45,814 bases of DNA, from assembly GCA_937925335.1 (NCBI GenBank), contig CALEWY010000020.1, positions 1 through 45,814 of the forward strand, read 5' to 3'. The position numbers and the translations under genes are program-made. The stretch is from an uncultured Acidimicrobiales bacterium (GTDB lineage: Bacteria > Actinomycetota > Acidimicrobiia > Acidimicrobiales > SZUA-35). Positions 7,302 to 15,270 of the stretch are shown piece after piece. Below the pieces are notes generated by a model. That model saw only the letters and a list, made by a program, of their open reading frames with translations, was not told where the DNA came from and ran no database searches. How positions within the stretch are numbered: position 1 is the stretch's first letter; every line of letters begins with the position of its first letter.

Positions 7302-7702
7302 TGCTCAAGCGTCTCATCACATTCGGGATCCAGCGTTCGGTCAACGGGCCGGCAAAGTCGTGGGTCTTCACGTCTGGCGCGATGTTGCTGATGCGTCTTG
7401 TGTCAGCACAGACCGGTCGTCGGGAGATGATCGATCTCTCGAACACCAAACCTGGCGACAAGATTCTGATCGAGCATCTGCCGATCACGCACAAGCAGCA
7501 GATCAAAGAGGCCAAGGTTGCCGGCAAGGCCGAGAAGAAGTCGGTCAAGGCCGCCAAGAAGGCTGACAAGTCGGCGAACAAGAACGCCAAGGCTGTCCGA
7601 AAGGCCGGCAAGGCCGAGGCCCGTGCGCTGCGACGTGTTGCGAAGAAGCGGGCGAAGGCGACGAAGGTCCGCCGCAGTCAGCGACGCCGTACCTCCGTCT
7701 GA
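7301..7702 (+). CDS. conserved small protein with Lys/Ala-rich basic tail
   Basis: A 133-residue protein. The first 60 residues form a compact region with a short hydrophobic stretch (WVFTSGAMLLMRL). From residue 66 onward the sequence is almost purely Lys, Ala and Arg in AKKADKSANKNAKAVRK-type repeats, like histone H1 or HupB tails, and it ends in RRSQRRRTSV. Such tails bind nucleic acid. Combined with the membrane-protein neighbours, a membrane-proximal RNA, DNA or ribosome contact is conceivable but unproven. The start overlaps the previous stop (TGATG). The family was not recognised. Confidence 0.6.
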   Translation: MLKRLITFGIQRSVNGPAKSWVFTSGAMLLMRLVSAQTGRREMIDLSNTKPGDKILIEHLPITHKQQIKEAKVAGKAEKKSVKAAKKADKSANKNAKAVRKAGKAEARALRRVAKKRAKATKVRRSQRRRTSV

Positions 7703-7719
7703 GACGGACTTCTGCACAC

Positions 7720-7917
7720 ATGCGAGTTCTTCTCCGCCAACCAACGCGCACCATCGACGTTGACGGGCCGATGTCGGTCGTCAAACTCTTGCATCGTCTC
7801 GACCTCTCGCGTGAGGCAGTCTTGGTGATCCAGGACGGCACGCTCGTGCCCGGTGACGCGTATCTGCAAGACGACGCGGAGATCGAAATCCGCCCGGTGA
7901 TCTCCGGTGGAGCATGA
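7720..7917 (+). CDS. ubiquitin-like sulfur carrier protein (ThiS/MoaD/TtuB-like)
   Basis: A 65-residue beta-grasp protein. Family members are adenylated and thiocarboxylated on a C-terminal Gly-Gly and then donate sulfur. The pattern MRVLLRQ..RTIDVDGPMSVVKLLHRLDL..EAVLVIQDG..V.GDAYLQDDAEIEIRPVISGG matches the ThiS/MoaD fold from first strand to tail. Adjacency to TtuA makes it the likely TtuB-type donor for tRNA 2-thiolation. It ends Gly-Gly-Ala rather than Gly-Gly. The extra Ala codon is created by the GCATGA overlap with the next start. No E1-like activating gene lies in the window. Confidence 0.8.
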   Translation: MRVLLRQPTRTIDVDGPMSVVKLLHRLDLSREAVLVIQDGTLVPGDAYLQDDAEIEIRPVISGGA

Positions 7918-8936
7918 AGTGCAAGGTCTGTAGCGGACCTGGCGTCATCGACATTCGTCGCCACAACGCCAACTTCTGCAGCGAGCACTTCCTTCGATAT
8001 TGCCGCCAACAGGTCGAGAAAGTCATCCATGAGTTTCGGATGGCCAGCCCCGGGGAGCGCCTGCTCGTCGCGGTCTCCGGCGGCAAAGACTCACTCGCTT
8101 TGTGGGATCTTCTGCTCGAACTCGGATACGAGGCTGACGGTCTGTATGTGGGGCTCGGAATCGGCGACTACTCGGTCGAGTCCGCTCGGCAGGTGAAGGC
8201 ATTCACCGATCGCTTCGCTGCCCCTCGCGGCGGCTCGCTGATCGAGGTCGACCTTCGAGAGACCTACGACATCGACGTGCCAACTGCAGCCAAGGTCGGC
8301 AAGCGAGTGCCATGCTCTGCGTGCGGCCTGTCCAAGCGACACCTCTTCGACAAAGCAGCCATCGATGGCGGGTACGACGCGCTCGTGACGGGCCACAACC
8401 TCGACGACGAGGCAGCCGTGCTCTACGGCAACGTGATGCGCTGGCAGACCGCCTATCTCGGGCGTCAGCGGCCGCATCTTCCTGCCGAGAACGGCTTCCC
8501 TCGCAAGATCAAGCCGCTGGTTCGTTTGTCCGAGCGAGAGATGGCGGCCTATTGCGTGCTGCGCGGCATCGACTATCAAATCGATGAGTGCCCGATGGCG
8601 GTTGGCAACAAACACCTCCAATACAAAGCCGCACTCAACATGGCCGAGGAAGACACGCCGGGTATGAAGCAGGCGTTCTACTTCGGCTTTCTCCGCGAGG
8701 CTGTCGATCGGTTCGCCCCTGACGCGGCGGCTCGAGAAGGCGGTCAATCAAACGGCGAACCGGGCAGCGATGGTTCGACCAACGACGCTGAAGGATCGCT
8801 CGGACTCTGCCAGCGGTGCGGATCACCAACGAACAATGAGGTCTGCTCGTTTTGTACGCTCGTCGAGCGCACGAGCGGGCATGATCCAGTGCCGGTCGAA
8901 CTGGTTCGGCGCCCAGCAAAGCGGAGACAGCGATGA
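7914..8936 (+). CDS. ttuA: tRNA U54 2-thiolation enzyme, TtuA family
   Basis: A 340-residue PP-loop ATPase of the TtcA/TtuA family. It adenylates the 2-oxygen of (ribo)thymidine-54 in the tRNA T-loop and replaces it with sulfur. All hallmarks are visible: an N-terminal zinc finger (C3xxC6, then HNANFCSEH), the PP-loop SGGKDS at residues 55-60, Fe-S cysteines C134, C137 and C226 (equivalent to the three cluster ligands of Thermus TtuA), GHNLDDEA, and a C-terminal zinc ribbon (CQRC near 298, then CSFC). The two terminal zinc fingers separate TtuA from TtcA. A Ser/Gly/Asn-rich linker precedes the last finger. The start overlaps the sulfur-carrier gene by 4 nt and the stop overlaps trmI by 4 nt. 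Confidence 0.9.
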   Translation: MKCKVCSGPGVIDIRRHNANFCSEHFLRYCRQQVEKVIHEFRMASPGERLLVAVSGGKDSLALWDLLLELGYEADGLYVGLGIGDYSVESARQVKAFTDRFAAPRGGSLIEVDLRETYDIDVPTAAKVGKRVPCSACGLSKRHLFDKAAIDGGYDALVTGHNLDDEAAVLYGNVMRWQTAYLGRQRPHLPAENGFPRKIKPLVRLSEREMAAYCVLRGIDYQIDECPMAVGNKHLQYKAALNMAEEDTPGMKQAFYFGFLREAVDRFAPDAAAREGGQSNGEPGSDGSTNDAEGSLGLCQRCGSPTNNEVCSFCTLVERTSGHDPVPVELVRRPAKRRQR

Positions 8937-9730
8937 CGTTCAGCCCAAGAGTCGGCAATCTCACGATTGGTGATCTCGTGCTGTTGACCGACAAGCGCCA
9001 GCATCGCCATCTCATCACCCTCGAAGAAGGCGGCGAGTTTCACAGCCATACCGGGATCTTGTCGCACGACGATCTCATCGGTCAGCCCGAGGGCTGCAAG
9101 GGATCGACCACCAAGGGGCAGAAGTTTCGGGCGTTCCGTCCGTCGTTCGAGGACTACGTCTTGTCGATGCCCCGTGGAGCGCAGGTCATCTACCCGAAAG
9201 ACATCGCTCCAATCCTGATGTTGGCCGACGTCGCACCTGGTCATCGAGTCTTCGAATCCGGCGTTGGCTCGGGTGCAATGTCGGTCGGCTTGCTTCGAGC
9301 GGGTGCCGAGGTGACGGGCTACGAACTGCGCGAAGACTTCGCCTCACGGGCCACGAAGAACATCGTTGGTTTCATGGGTGAAGGGGCGATGGATCATTAC
9401 GACCTTCATGTTCGCAGCGCATACGAACCGCTCGACCTCGAAGACATCGATCGGGTCGTCCTCGATCTTCCCGAACCCTGGCAGGTGATCCCGCACGCCG
9501 AAAAGGCCATGCGGCCGGGCGGCGTGTTGGTTGCCTACACCCCGTCGATCACCCAGGCCGTGCGCTTGCGCGAAGTGTTGCAGACCACTCACTTCGTTGA
9601 AGAGAAGACGATCGAAGTGCTGCATCGCAGCTGGCACATCGAGGGCCAAGCCGTGCGCCCCGACCATCGAATGGTCGCCCACACCGCGTTCCTCACCAGA
9701 GCCCGTCTCGCCAGCCCCGAACCCTCCTAA
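8933..9730 (+). CDS. trmI: tRNA (adenine-58-N1)-methyltransferase
   Basis: A 265-residue SAM-dependent methyltransferase forming m1A58 in the tRNA T-loop. The N-terminal beta domain ends in the family's RPSFEDYVLSMPRGAQVIYPKD. Motif I follows (VFESGVGSGAMSVGLLRAGA), and the catalytic LDLPEPW motif is followed by RPGGVLVAYTPSITQ. The family works as a homotetramer. Overlap with ttuA (ATGA) means the two T-loop enzymes are made together. In Thermus, m1A58 promotes 2-thiolation of U54, so the pairing makes biochemical sense. Confidence 0.93.
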   Translation: MTFSPRVGNLTIGDLVLLTDKRQHRHLITLEEGGEFHSHTGILSHDDLIGQPEGCKGSTTKGQKFRAFRPSFEDYVLSMPRGAQVIYPKDIAPILMLADVAPGHRVFESGVGSGAMSVGLLRAGAEVTGYELREDFASRATKNIVGFMGEGAMDHYDLHVRSAYEPLDLEDIDRVVLDLPEPWQVIPHAEKAMRPGGVLVAYTPSITQAVRLREVLQTTHFVEEKTIEVLHRSWHIEGQAVRPDHRMVAHTAFLTRARLASPEPS

Positions 9731-9772
9731 GGCAACCGCTGGGGTCTGGTCTCACTTTGCAGAGGTACGGCC

Positions 9773-11098
9773 TCAGTCGAGCCAGCTGGCGGGGGCGCCT
9801 CGTTGGACGGAGTTGAAGCGACTGGCGAAGCTCGGGGAGAGATCGTCTTTGCGCGGACCGGAGAAGCCGAACAGGAACTGTGCCACTCGGCGAATCTGGA
9901 TTTCCTCGGAACCCTCGGTGATCCGATAGCGGCGATGATGACGGTAGATGTGCTCGAACGGTAGGTGGCGGCTGTATCCCATGCCTCCGTGGGTTTGGAT
10001 CGCTTGGTCGGCGGCCTGGCACACCAAACGGTTCGCCCGGTAGTTGCACATGGCCACCTTGTCCGAGATCTCAACCGGATCGATGCCCTGATCCATCTGC
10101 CACGCCGTCTTGCGGATCAATCCGCGCAGCATCTCAGCTTCGGTGTGCATCTCGGCAAGCGGCCACTGGACCGCTTGGTTCTGGCTCAGCGGCTTGCCGA
10201 ACGGCTTGCGCTCTCGGGCGTACTTGACCGACTCGTCGATGCAGTATTGCGCTGCGCCAAGAGAGCTCGCGGCTTGCCTGATGCGATTCTCGTGCACGAA
10301 CGTCTGCGCTACTGACAGGCCACGACCCTCGGCGCCGAGAATGTCCGAATCGGCAACGCGCACCTCGTTGAGCGTGACCTCCGCGTGGTCGGTCGGCATG
10401 TTGTAGGTCCACCACATGAACTCGGTGGTGAAGCCCGGCGTGTCGGTCGGGACAATAAAGCAGGTGATGCCGTGAGCGTCGCCGTCATCACCAGAGGTGC
10501 GGGCGAAGACATAGTCGTGTGTCGCCGCGTGGAGCCCGGTGTTCCATCGCTTGGCCCCGTTGATGACCCACTCGTCGCCATCGCGCACGGCGGTGGTCTC
10601 CATCCACGTGGCGTCGGAACCGTGGAGCGGCTCGGTGAGACCGAAGCCGATGCGAGCCTTCCCAGCCAGCATCTTTGGTATCCAGTTCTCCTTTTGCTCC
10701 TCGCTTCCGTGAATGTCCATCATCAGCACGGTCACAAGGTTGCCGACGATTGAGCTCTCGTTCTGGAGATCGTTGTGTAGACCAAGCCCCTTCGCCGCAA
10801 GGTGCTCGCGAATGATCGCCATACCGAGGTTCGACCCGTCCATACCGTCGAACTTTTTCGGCAGGTGGTAGCGGTAGTAGCCAGCAGCGTCGGCCCGGCG
10901 ACGCATCTCTCGCAGGAGGTTCTCCCACTCCTCGTTCGGCCAGCCGTCTCGATCGAAGTCCGTGCGGGCGTATTCACGACGGTGGTCGAAGAACCGAATG
11001 TTGTCGTCGGCCGCTTCAAGCGGCTTGATCTCATCCTCGATGAATTGGTCGAGTGAGTCGAGGAGGGTTTGGATCTCGGTGGGCACGTTGAAGTCCAT
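9773..11098 (-). CDS. acyl-CoA dehydrogenase family protein
   Basis: A 441-residue flavoprotein that desaturates acyl-CoA thioesters. It has the three-domain acyl-CoA dehydrogenase layout: an N-terminal helical domain, the FAD-contacting strand FGLTEPLHGSDATWMETTA, and a C-terminal helical domain with THGGMGYSRHLPFEHIYR. RITEGSEEIQ near the end supplies the catalytic glutamate position. It is longer than standard enzymes (about 380 residues) and belongs with the ACAD10/11-like subgroup. The ATG at 11098 is chosen because CAGGAT lies exactly 6 nt upstream. An in-frame GTG at 11128 would add ten unlikely residues. It is convergent with trmI and divergent from ppc. Confidence 0.9.
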   Translation of the reverse strand: MDFNVPTEIQTLLDSLDQFIEDEIKPLEAADDNIRFFDHRREYARTDFDRDGWPNEEWENLLREMRRRADAAGYYRYHLPKKFDGMDGSNLGMAIIREHLAAKGLGLHNDLQNESSIVGNLVTVLMMDIHGSEEQKENWIPKMLAGKARIGFGLTEPLHGSDATWMETTAVRDGDEWVINGAKRWNTGLHAATHDYVFARTSGDDGDAHGITCFIVPTDTPGFTTEFMWWTYNMPTDHAEVTLNEVRVADSDILGAEGRGLSVAQTFVHENRIRQAASSLGAAQYCIDESVKYARERKPFGKPLSQNQAVQWPLAEMHTEAEMLRGLIRKTAWQMDQGIDPVEISDKVAMCNYRANRLVCQAADQAIQTHGGMGYSRHLPFEHIYRHHRRYRITEGSEEIQIRRVAQFLFGFSGPRKDDLSPSFASRFNSVQRGAPASWLD

Positions 11099-11104
11099 CG
11101 GGGG

Positions 11105-11110
11105 ATCCTG
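11105..11110 (-). promoter_or_regulatory. -10 element CAGGAT of the acyl-CoA dehydrogenase gene
   Basis: CAGGAT lies 6 nt before the ATG at 11098. The same hexamer at the same distance precedes the aminotransferase gene at 40400. This suggests leaderless transcription. Confidence 0.35.
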
Positions 11111-11191
11111 CCACGTCGCGCTCAACACGAACGAGTGGAGACCGATGAAGATTGGAGAAGATCACCCGTCCCGCGCCACACCTGGCGCCGT

Positions 11192-11303
11192 TACGGTTCG
11201 AGCGAGTTCGAAGGCGGCGGAATCGCATCGTCTTGCTTCTGGGCAGAAGCATCGACCGCCCCGGTTTCTGGATCGATTCAGAATCGGGGCGGTCACCCTT
11301 TTT
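11192..11303 (+). ncRNA. candidate small RNA ending in an orphan terminator
   Basis: No plus-strand gene lies upstream, yet a strong intrinsic terminator (11254-11303) is present, so something is transcribed toward it. TACGGT (11192-11197) could be a -10 box, giving an RNA of about 100 nt with a 7-bp hairpin (TGCTTCT 11234-11240, AGAAGCA 11245-11251) followed by the terminator. TTCTG and CAGAA each occur twice, so the two hairpins could exchange strands as in an attenuator. The promoter guess is weak. Confidence 0.35.
11254..11303 (+). terminator. rho-independent terminator upstream of ppc
   Basis: GACCGCCCC (11254-11262) pairs with GGGGCGGTC (11286-11294). An upper stem TTCTG/CAGAA encloses an 8-nt loop, and five T residues follow at 11299-11303. 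It lies just before the ppc promoter and after no plus-strand gene. It insulates ppc, or ends a small RNA. Confidence 0.8.
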
Positions 11304-11310
11304 CCGGCGC

Positions 11311-11316
11311 TAACTT
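11311..11316 (+). promoter_or_regulatory. -10 element TAACTT of ppc
   Basis: TAACTT lies 8 nt before the ATG at 11325 and is centred between CGGCG (11305-11309) and CGCCG (11320-11324), a 5-bp inverted repeat. The layout parallels dacB, where the -10 also sits inside an inverted repeat that ends at the start codon. Confidence 0.5.
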
Positions 11317-11324
11317 TGTCGCCG

Positions 11325-14051
11325 ATGACTGACGCGCCCCCCGCAGCCACGTCCACCTACGCCGACGCACTCCGAGCCGACATTCGTCGCCTTGGCACGC
11401 AGCTCGGCAAATCGATCGAACGCCAGGAAGGCGAGGCCTTTCTCGCGCTCGTTGAACAAGTTCGCGTGCTGGCTCGTCGCCTGCGTCGAGAAGAAGGCGA
11501 AGCTGCCGGCGACGAGTTGCAAACGCTTCTCGCCTCCGCAGACACGCTTGACGCGATTCGCCTCGTGCGAGCCTTCACGACCTACTTCCACCTCGCCAAC
11601 GTCGCTGAGCAGGTGCACCGAATCGAAGAACTCAACGTCCGCAAGGCACACGCCGGCCGCATCAGCGACACCGTCGAGCGTCTCCTCGAAGCTGGCTACA
11701 CCGGTGACGATCTTTCCGCAGCCTTGGGCCGCACGTCTCTTCGTCCTGTGTTCACCGCCCATCCAACCGAAGCGTCTCGCCGGTCGATCCTCGACAAGTT
11801 GGCTGAAGTGTCGAGCCTGGTCGAGACACGAAACGACGGTCGGTGCACGAGCGCTGAGCATCGACGGATCGACCGTCGAATCGACGAACTGCTCGACGCA
11901 ATGTGGCAGACCGATGAGATCCGGCGCCTCAAGCCGCTGCCGATCGATGAGGCTCGAACGATCCTCTACTACGTCGAGCAGATGGCCAGCGAAACACTGC
12001 CTGCGCTGTGGCGCGATCTCGCGGCCAGTCTCGACGACGCCGGTGTCGAGCTCCCGACCGACAAAGCGGTCGTCGAGTTCGGAAGCTGGGTCGGCGGCGA
12101 CCGGGACGGCAACCCGAACGTGAAACCGTCGACCACGCTCGAAGTGGTTGAGCTGCAGCGGGTTCGAGCCCTTCGCCTCATTCAGGAATCGCTCGGCAAA
12201 CTCCGGGCTGAGCTGAGCATGACCGACCTCATCCGTCCGGCGTCCCAAGAACTCATGGATTCTGTCGAAGCGGACCGTGCTCAGTTTTACGATGTGTTTG
12301 AACGGGTCGGCACCGTGTTGGAAGGGGAGTGGTATCGCCTCAAGCTCGCCGTCATGACTCAGCGCCTCGCCGAGGCCGCTCGTTCGCCGCAGGGCGATCG
12401 CCGCTACGGCCACCCCAGCGAGCTGGCCGCTGATCTGGCGATGTTCGACCGCTCACTTCGTGCCCACAACGGCGAGTTGCTGGCCGATGGCCGCCTGGCC
12501 GAGGTTCGACGCCTGGTCGCCACGATTGGTTTCCACCTCGCTCGGCTGGACATCCGCCAGCACACGCGGGCGCACCACGCGTCGCTCGATCGGCTCTTTG
12601 GTGAGGCCGGCATCTCGTATCCGACCGACCGGGCCGGTCGAACCGCGCTGCTGGTTTCCGAGCTCAACTCGCGCCGCCCCCTTTCTCCTCCAGGCACTCC
12701 GCTTGAGGAGGACGATTCGCTCGCTCTGTTCCGTGTGCTGCGTGAACTGCTCGATGAACACGGCGACGATCTGATCGAGAGCTACATCATCTCGATGACC
12801 ACCGGTGTCGACGACATCTTGGCTCCCCTGATTCTCGCCCGCGAGGTCGGCTTGCTCGATCTCTCGGCGGGTGTCGCTCGTATCGGTGTTGTGCCCCTGT
12901 TCGAGACCATCGACGATCTCCGCTCGATCGACGAGACGCTCGAAGCACTGCTCAACATTCCCGGCTACCGACGCATCGTTGAGCTGCGTGGCGGCATGCA
13001 AGAGGTGATGGTCGGCTATTCCGACTCGAACAAAGATGGCGGCATCGCAACCAGCCAGTGGGAGATCCACAAGGCGCTTCGTTCGATCCGTGACGTCGCA
13101 CGCCGTCACAACATTTCGATTCGGGTGTTCCACGGTCGGGGTGGCACCGTCGGACGTGGTGGTGGCCCGACCAACGAGTCGATTCTTGCCCAACCATCGG
13201 GCGCCGTTGCTGGCCAGCTGAAGATCACCGAGCAGGGCGAAGTGATCGCCGACAAGTACGGGCAGCCCGAGATCGCAACCCGCAACCTTGACCTCGCATT
13301 GTCTGCGGTGCTCGAGGCGACCGTTGCCCATCGCGAACCTCGTCATGAGCCAGAACTCATGACCGGCTGGTCCGAAGTGATGGAGCACATCTCAACGGCT
13401 GCGTTCTCGGCGTATCGAGAGTTCGTCGAGCACCCCGACCTTCCCGCCTACTTCCAGACATCGACACCCGTCGAAGAACTCGGTGCTCTCAACATCGGAT
13501 CTCGCCCGGCTCGCCGAAGTGGGGCCGGCCAGAGCATCGACGATCTCCGGGCGATTCCCTGGGTCTTCGGTTGGACGCAGAGCCGCCAAATCATCCCCGG
13601 GTGGTTCGGTGTGGGCGCAGGTTTGGAAGCAGCTCGCGAAGCCGGGCACGAGGACACGCTGCGGTCGATGCTGGAGAACTGGACGTTCTTCCAAACCTTC
13701 ATCAGCAACGTCGAGATGACGCTGTCCAAGACGGACCTTCGCATCGCAGCCACCTACGTCGACGCTCTGGTCGATCCGGCTCATCGGCATCTATTCGATG
13801 TCGTTACCCAAGAGCACGCTCGAACGATGGCAAACATCGCTCATCTCACGGGCCGCGAGTTGCTCGGCGATCTCCCGGTCTTGCGGCACACGCTGCAGGT
13901 TCGCGACGTCTATCTCGACCCGCTGCACGTGCTTCAAGTCGATCTTTTGAAGCGAGCACGAGCCAGCGGCGCTGACCTTGATGGGCTCGTTCGGCGTGCG
14001 TTGTTGCTCACCGTGAACGGTGTTGCAGCCGGGATGCGCAACACCGGCTGA
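11325..14051 (+). CDS. ppc: phosphoenolpyruvate carboxylase
   Basis: A 908-residue cytoplasmic enzyme that carboxylates PEP with bicarbonate to oxaloacetate, the main anaplerotic reaction. Key motifs are present: the catalytic His146 in VFTAHPTEASRRS, GSWVGGDRDGNPNV, VMVGYSDSNKDGG, and the FHGRGGTVGRGGGP loop that closes over the active site. The length is normal for bacterial enzymes. The frame stays open for 363 nt upstream, back into the antisense of the acyl-CoA dehydrogenase gene, but the family start and the -10 element at 11311 fix the ATG at 11325. No ribosome-binding site is seen. The C-terminus (VAAGMRNTG) is the standard family end. Confidence 0.97.
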   Translation: MTDAPPAATSTYADALRADIRRLGTQLGKSIERQEGEAFLALVEQVRVLARRLRREEGEAAGDELQTLLASADTLDAIRLVRAFTTYFHLANVAEQVHRIEELNVRKAHAGRISDTVERLLEAGYTGDDLSAALGRTSLRPVFTAHPTEASRRSILDKLAEVSSLVETRNDGRCTSAEHRRIDRRIDELLDAMWQTDEIRRLKPLPIDEARTILYYVEQMASETLPALWRDLAASLDDAGVELPTDKAVVEFGSWVGGDRDGNPNVKPSTTLEVVELQRVRALRLIQESLGKLRAELSMTDLIRPASQELMDSVEADRAQFYDVFERVGTVLEGEWYRLKLAVMTQRLAEAARSPQGDRRYGHPSELAADLAMFDRSLRAHNGELLADGRLAEVRRLVATIGFHLARLDIRQHTRAHHASLDRLFGEAGISYPTDRAGRTALLVSELNSRRPLSPPGTPLEEDDSLALFRVLRELLDEHGDDLIESYIISMTTGVDDILAPLILAREVGLLDLSAGVARIGVVPLFETIDDLRSIDETLEALLNIPGYRRIVELRGGMQEVMVGYSDSNKDGGIATSQWEIHKALRSIRDVARRHNISIRVFHGRGGTVGRGGGPTNESILAQPSGAVAGQLKITEQGEVIADKYGQPEIATRNLDLALSAVLEATVAHREPRHEPELMTGWSEVMEHISTAAFSAYREFVEHPDLPAYFQTSTPVEELGALNIGSRPARRSGAGQSIDDLRAIPWVFGWTQSRQIIPGWFGVGAGLEAAREAGHEDTLRSMLENWTFFQTFISNVEMTLSKTDLRIAATYVDALVDPAHRHLFDVVTQEHARTMANIAHLTGRELLGDLPVLRHTLQVRDVYLDPLHVLQVDLLKRARASGADLDGLVRRALLLTVNGVAAGMRNTG

Positions 14052-14104
14052 CACCCAGGTTGATCGACTCGCCCCCCATCCGACGCGAGCGCCAAAACTC
14101 CTGC

Positions 14105-14110
14105 GACAAT
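14105..14110 (+). promoter_or_regulatory. -10 element GACAAT of the LytR_C-domain gene
   Basis: GACAAT lies 8 nt before the GTG at 14119. It helps to choose this start over the longer open frame beginning inside the end of ppc. Confidence 0.4.
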
Positions 14111-14118
14111 CACGGGCT

Positions 14119-14643
14119 GTGGATCGGATCGAGCGACACGATGTTGTCAACGCGATCGGGCTAGCCCTCATCCTTCTTGGGATGGCGCTCGCTCTGCTTT
14201 TTGGCGCCCGTGCTCTCTTCCGGACGCTCAATGACGGCATCGTCGACGCGGAGAAGCCACCGGAGATCACCGTGGCGACGCCAACGACCGTCGACTCCGG
14301 ACCAACGACCACGGCCGAGGCGACCACCACGACCGCCACGATTCGTATTCCTGGCGAGGTGACCACTCGAGTCGGCAACGGCGCTCAGCGCGGCGGCATC
14401 GCCGGTGCTGGCACGTCGCTGCTCGAACAGGCCGGTTACGTCACCCTCAGCCCGAAGAACGCTCCACCTCGGCCCGACTCGATCATCTACTACGCAGAGT
14501 CGTATGAAGCTGATGCGATGCAGGTGGCCAGGTTGTTAGGTGTTGCCGAAACCGCGATTGCTCCGATGCCGCCAGACGCGGGGATCCCGATCGACGACGC
14601 CCAGGTCGTTGCGATCTTGGGCCGCGACACAACACTCGGCTAA
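14119..14643 (+). CDS. membrane-anchored LytR_C-domain protein
   Basis: A 174-residue protein with one transmembrane segment (residues about 9-34, NAIGLALILLGMALALLFGA), a Thr/Ala-rich external linker (PTTTAEATTTTAT) and a C-terminal LytR_C domain beginning near residue 83 (VGNGAQRGGIAGAGTSLLEQAGY). That small domain occurs in cell-envelope proteins of actinobacteria, often without the LCP catalytic domain, as here. A role in wall assembly is inferred. The start is a GTG chosen by the -10 at 14105. The frame is open back to 14020, but that would overlap ppc. The Nudix gene begins 9 nt after the stop. Confidence 0.75.
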   Translation: MDRIERHDVVNAIGLALILLGMALALLFGARALFRTLNDGIVDAEKPPEITVATPTTVDSGPTTTAEATTTTATIRIPGEVTTRVGNGAQRGGIAGAGTSLLEQAGYVTLSPKNAPPRPDSIIYYAESYEADAMQVARLLGVAETAIAPMPPDAGIPIDDAQVVAILGRDTTLG

Positions 14644-14652
14644 GACTCAACC

Positions 14653-15159
14653 ATGAGTTTTGTCCTTCGCCGTCGAGCGTCCCGGGTCGTGTTGTTGAGC
14701 CGTGGAGACGATGGTTCACCCGAAAAGGTGTTCCTGATCAAGGCGGTCGACCCTGCCGACTCGTCGAAGCCTCCCTGGTGGGAGATTCCCGGCGGCGGGA
14801 TCGACCCCGGCGAATCATCGGCTGCATGTGCGGCTCGCGAGCTTCGCGAAGAAGCGGGCCAGTCCGCAGCCGAGGTCGGCCCCGTCGTGTGGACGCAGTA
14901 CGTCGAGTTCAGCTTCGGCGGTTACGACTTCGAACAGGACGAAGTCGTCCACGTCGCATGGACCGACGACACGGAGATTCGTGCACCAGAGGGACTGGAG
15001 TACCTCGAAGCGTTGGCGTTCAAGGAAGCACGCTGGTGGACACTTGACGAGGTCCTCGCAACCGACGAGGGATTCCTACCCCCTCGTCTTCCTGAACTCT
15101 TGCCAGCCCTCTTCGCCGGCGATCTCCCCAACCCGCCGCTCGACATCTCACCAGCCTGA
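14653..15159 (+). CDS. Nudix hydrolase
   Basis: A 168-residue pyrophosphohydrolase acting on nucleoside diphosphates linked to another moiety; the exact substrate is unknown. The Nudix box is complete: GGIDPGESSAACAARELREEAGQ matches G-x5-E-x7-REL-x-EE-x-G at residues about 48-70, written here as its key residues G, E, REL and EEAG. The preceding strand PPWWEIPGGG is typical. TAAGAC (14641-14646), which overlaps the upstream stop codon, lies 6 nt before the ATG and may be a leaderless -10. The LytR_C-domain gene ends 9 nt upstream. After the gene comes a repeat-rich region without genes. Confidence 0.92.
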   Translation: MSFVLRRRASRVVLLSRGDDGSPEKVFLIKAVDPADSSKPPWWEIPGGGIDPGESSAACAARELREEAGQSAAEVGPVVWTQYVEFSFGGYDFEQDEVVHVAWTDDTEIRAPEGLEYLEALAFKEARWWTLDEVLATDEGFLPPRLPELLPALFAGDLPNPPLDISPA

Positions 15160-15195
15160 CCAATCGGGCGCGATCCTGCAGTTGCAAACCGCTCG

Positions 15196-15270
15196 GTTCG
15201 TTCGGTTCGATCGGTTCGGTTCGTTCGGTTCGTTCGGTTCGTTCAGTTCGTTCGATTCGTTCGGTTCGTT
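15196..15270 (+). repeat. TTCGN pentamer/decamer tandem repeat
   Basis: About fifteen tandem TTCGN pentamers, mostly as the decamer GTTCGTTCGG with A or T substitutions. On the minus strand the array keeps an open frame that would read Asn-Glu-Pro repeats, but there is no start signal or conserved domain, so it is treated as non-coding. Confidence 0.85.

Noticed and set aside
10962..11324. Upstream extension of PEP carboxylase by 121 residues
   Set aside because: It is antisense to the acyl-CoA dehydrogenase start and crosses a strong terminator hairpin. The family begins at the ATG at 11325.
12453..13388. Long antisense ORF of 311 codons within ppc
   Set aside because: High-GC codon bias opens the opposite strand. 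No domain, start signal or neighbouring gene supports it.
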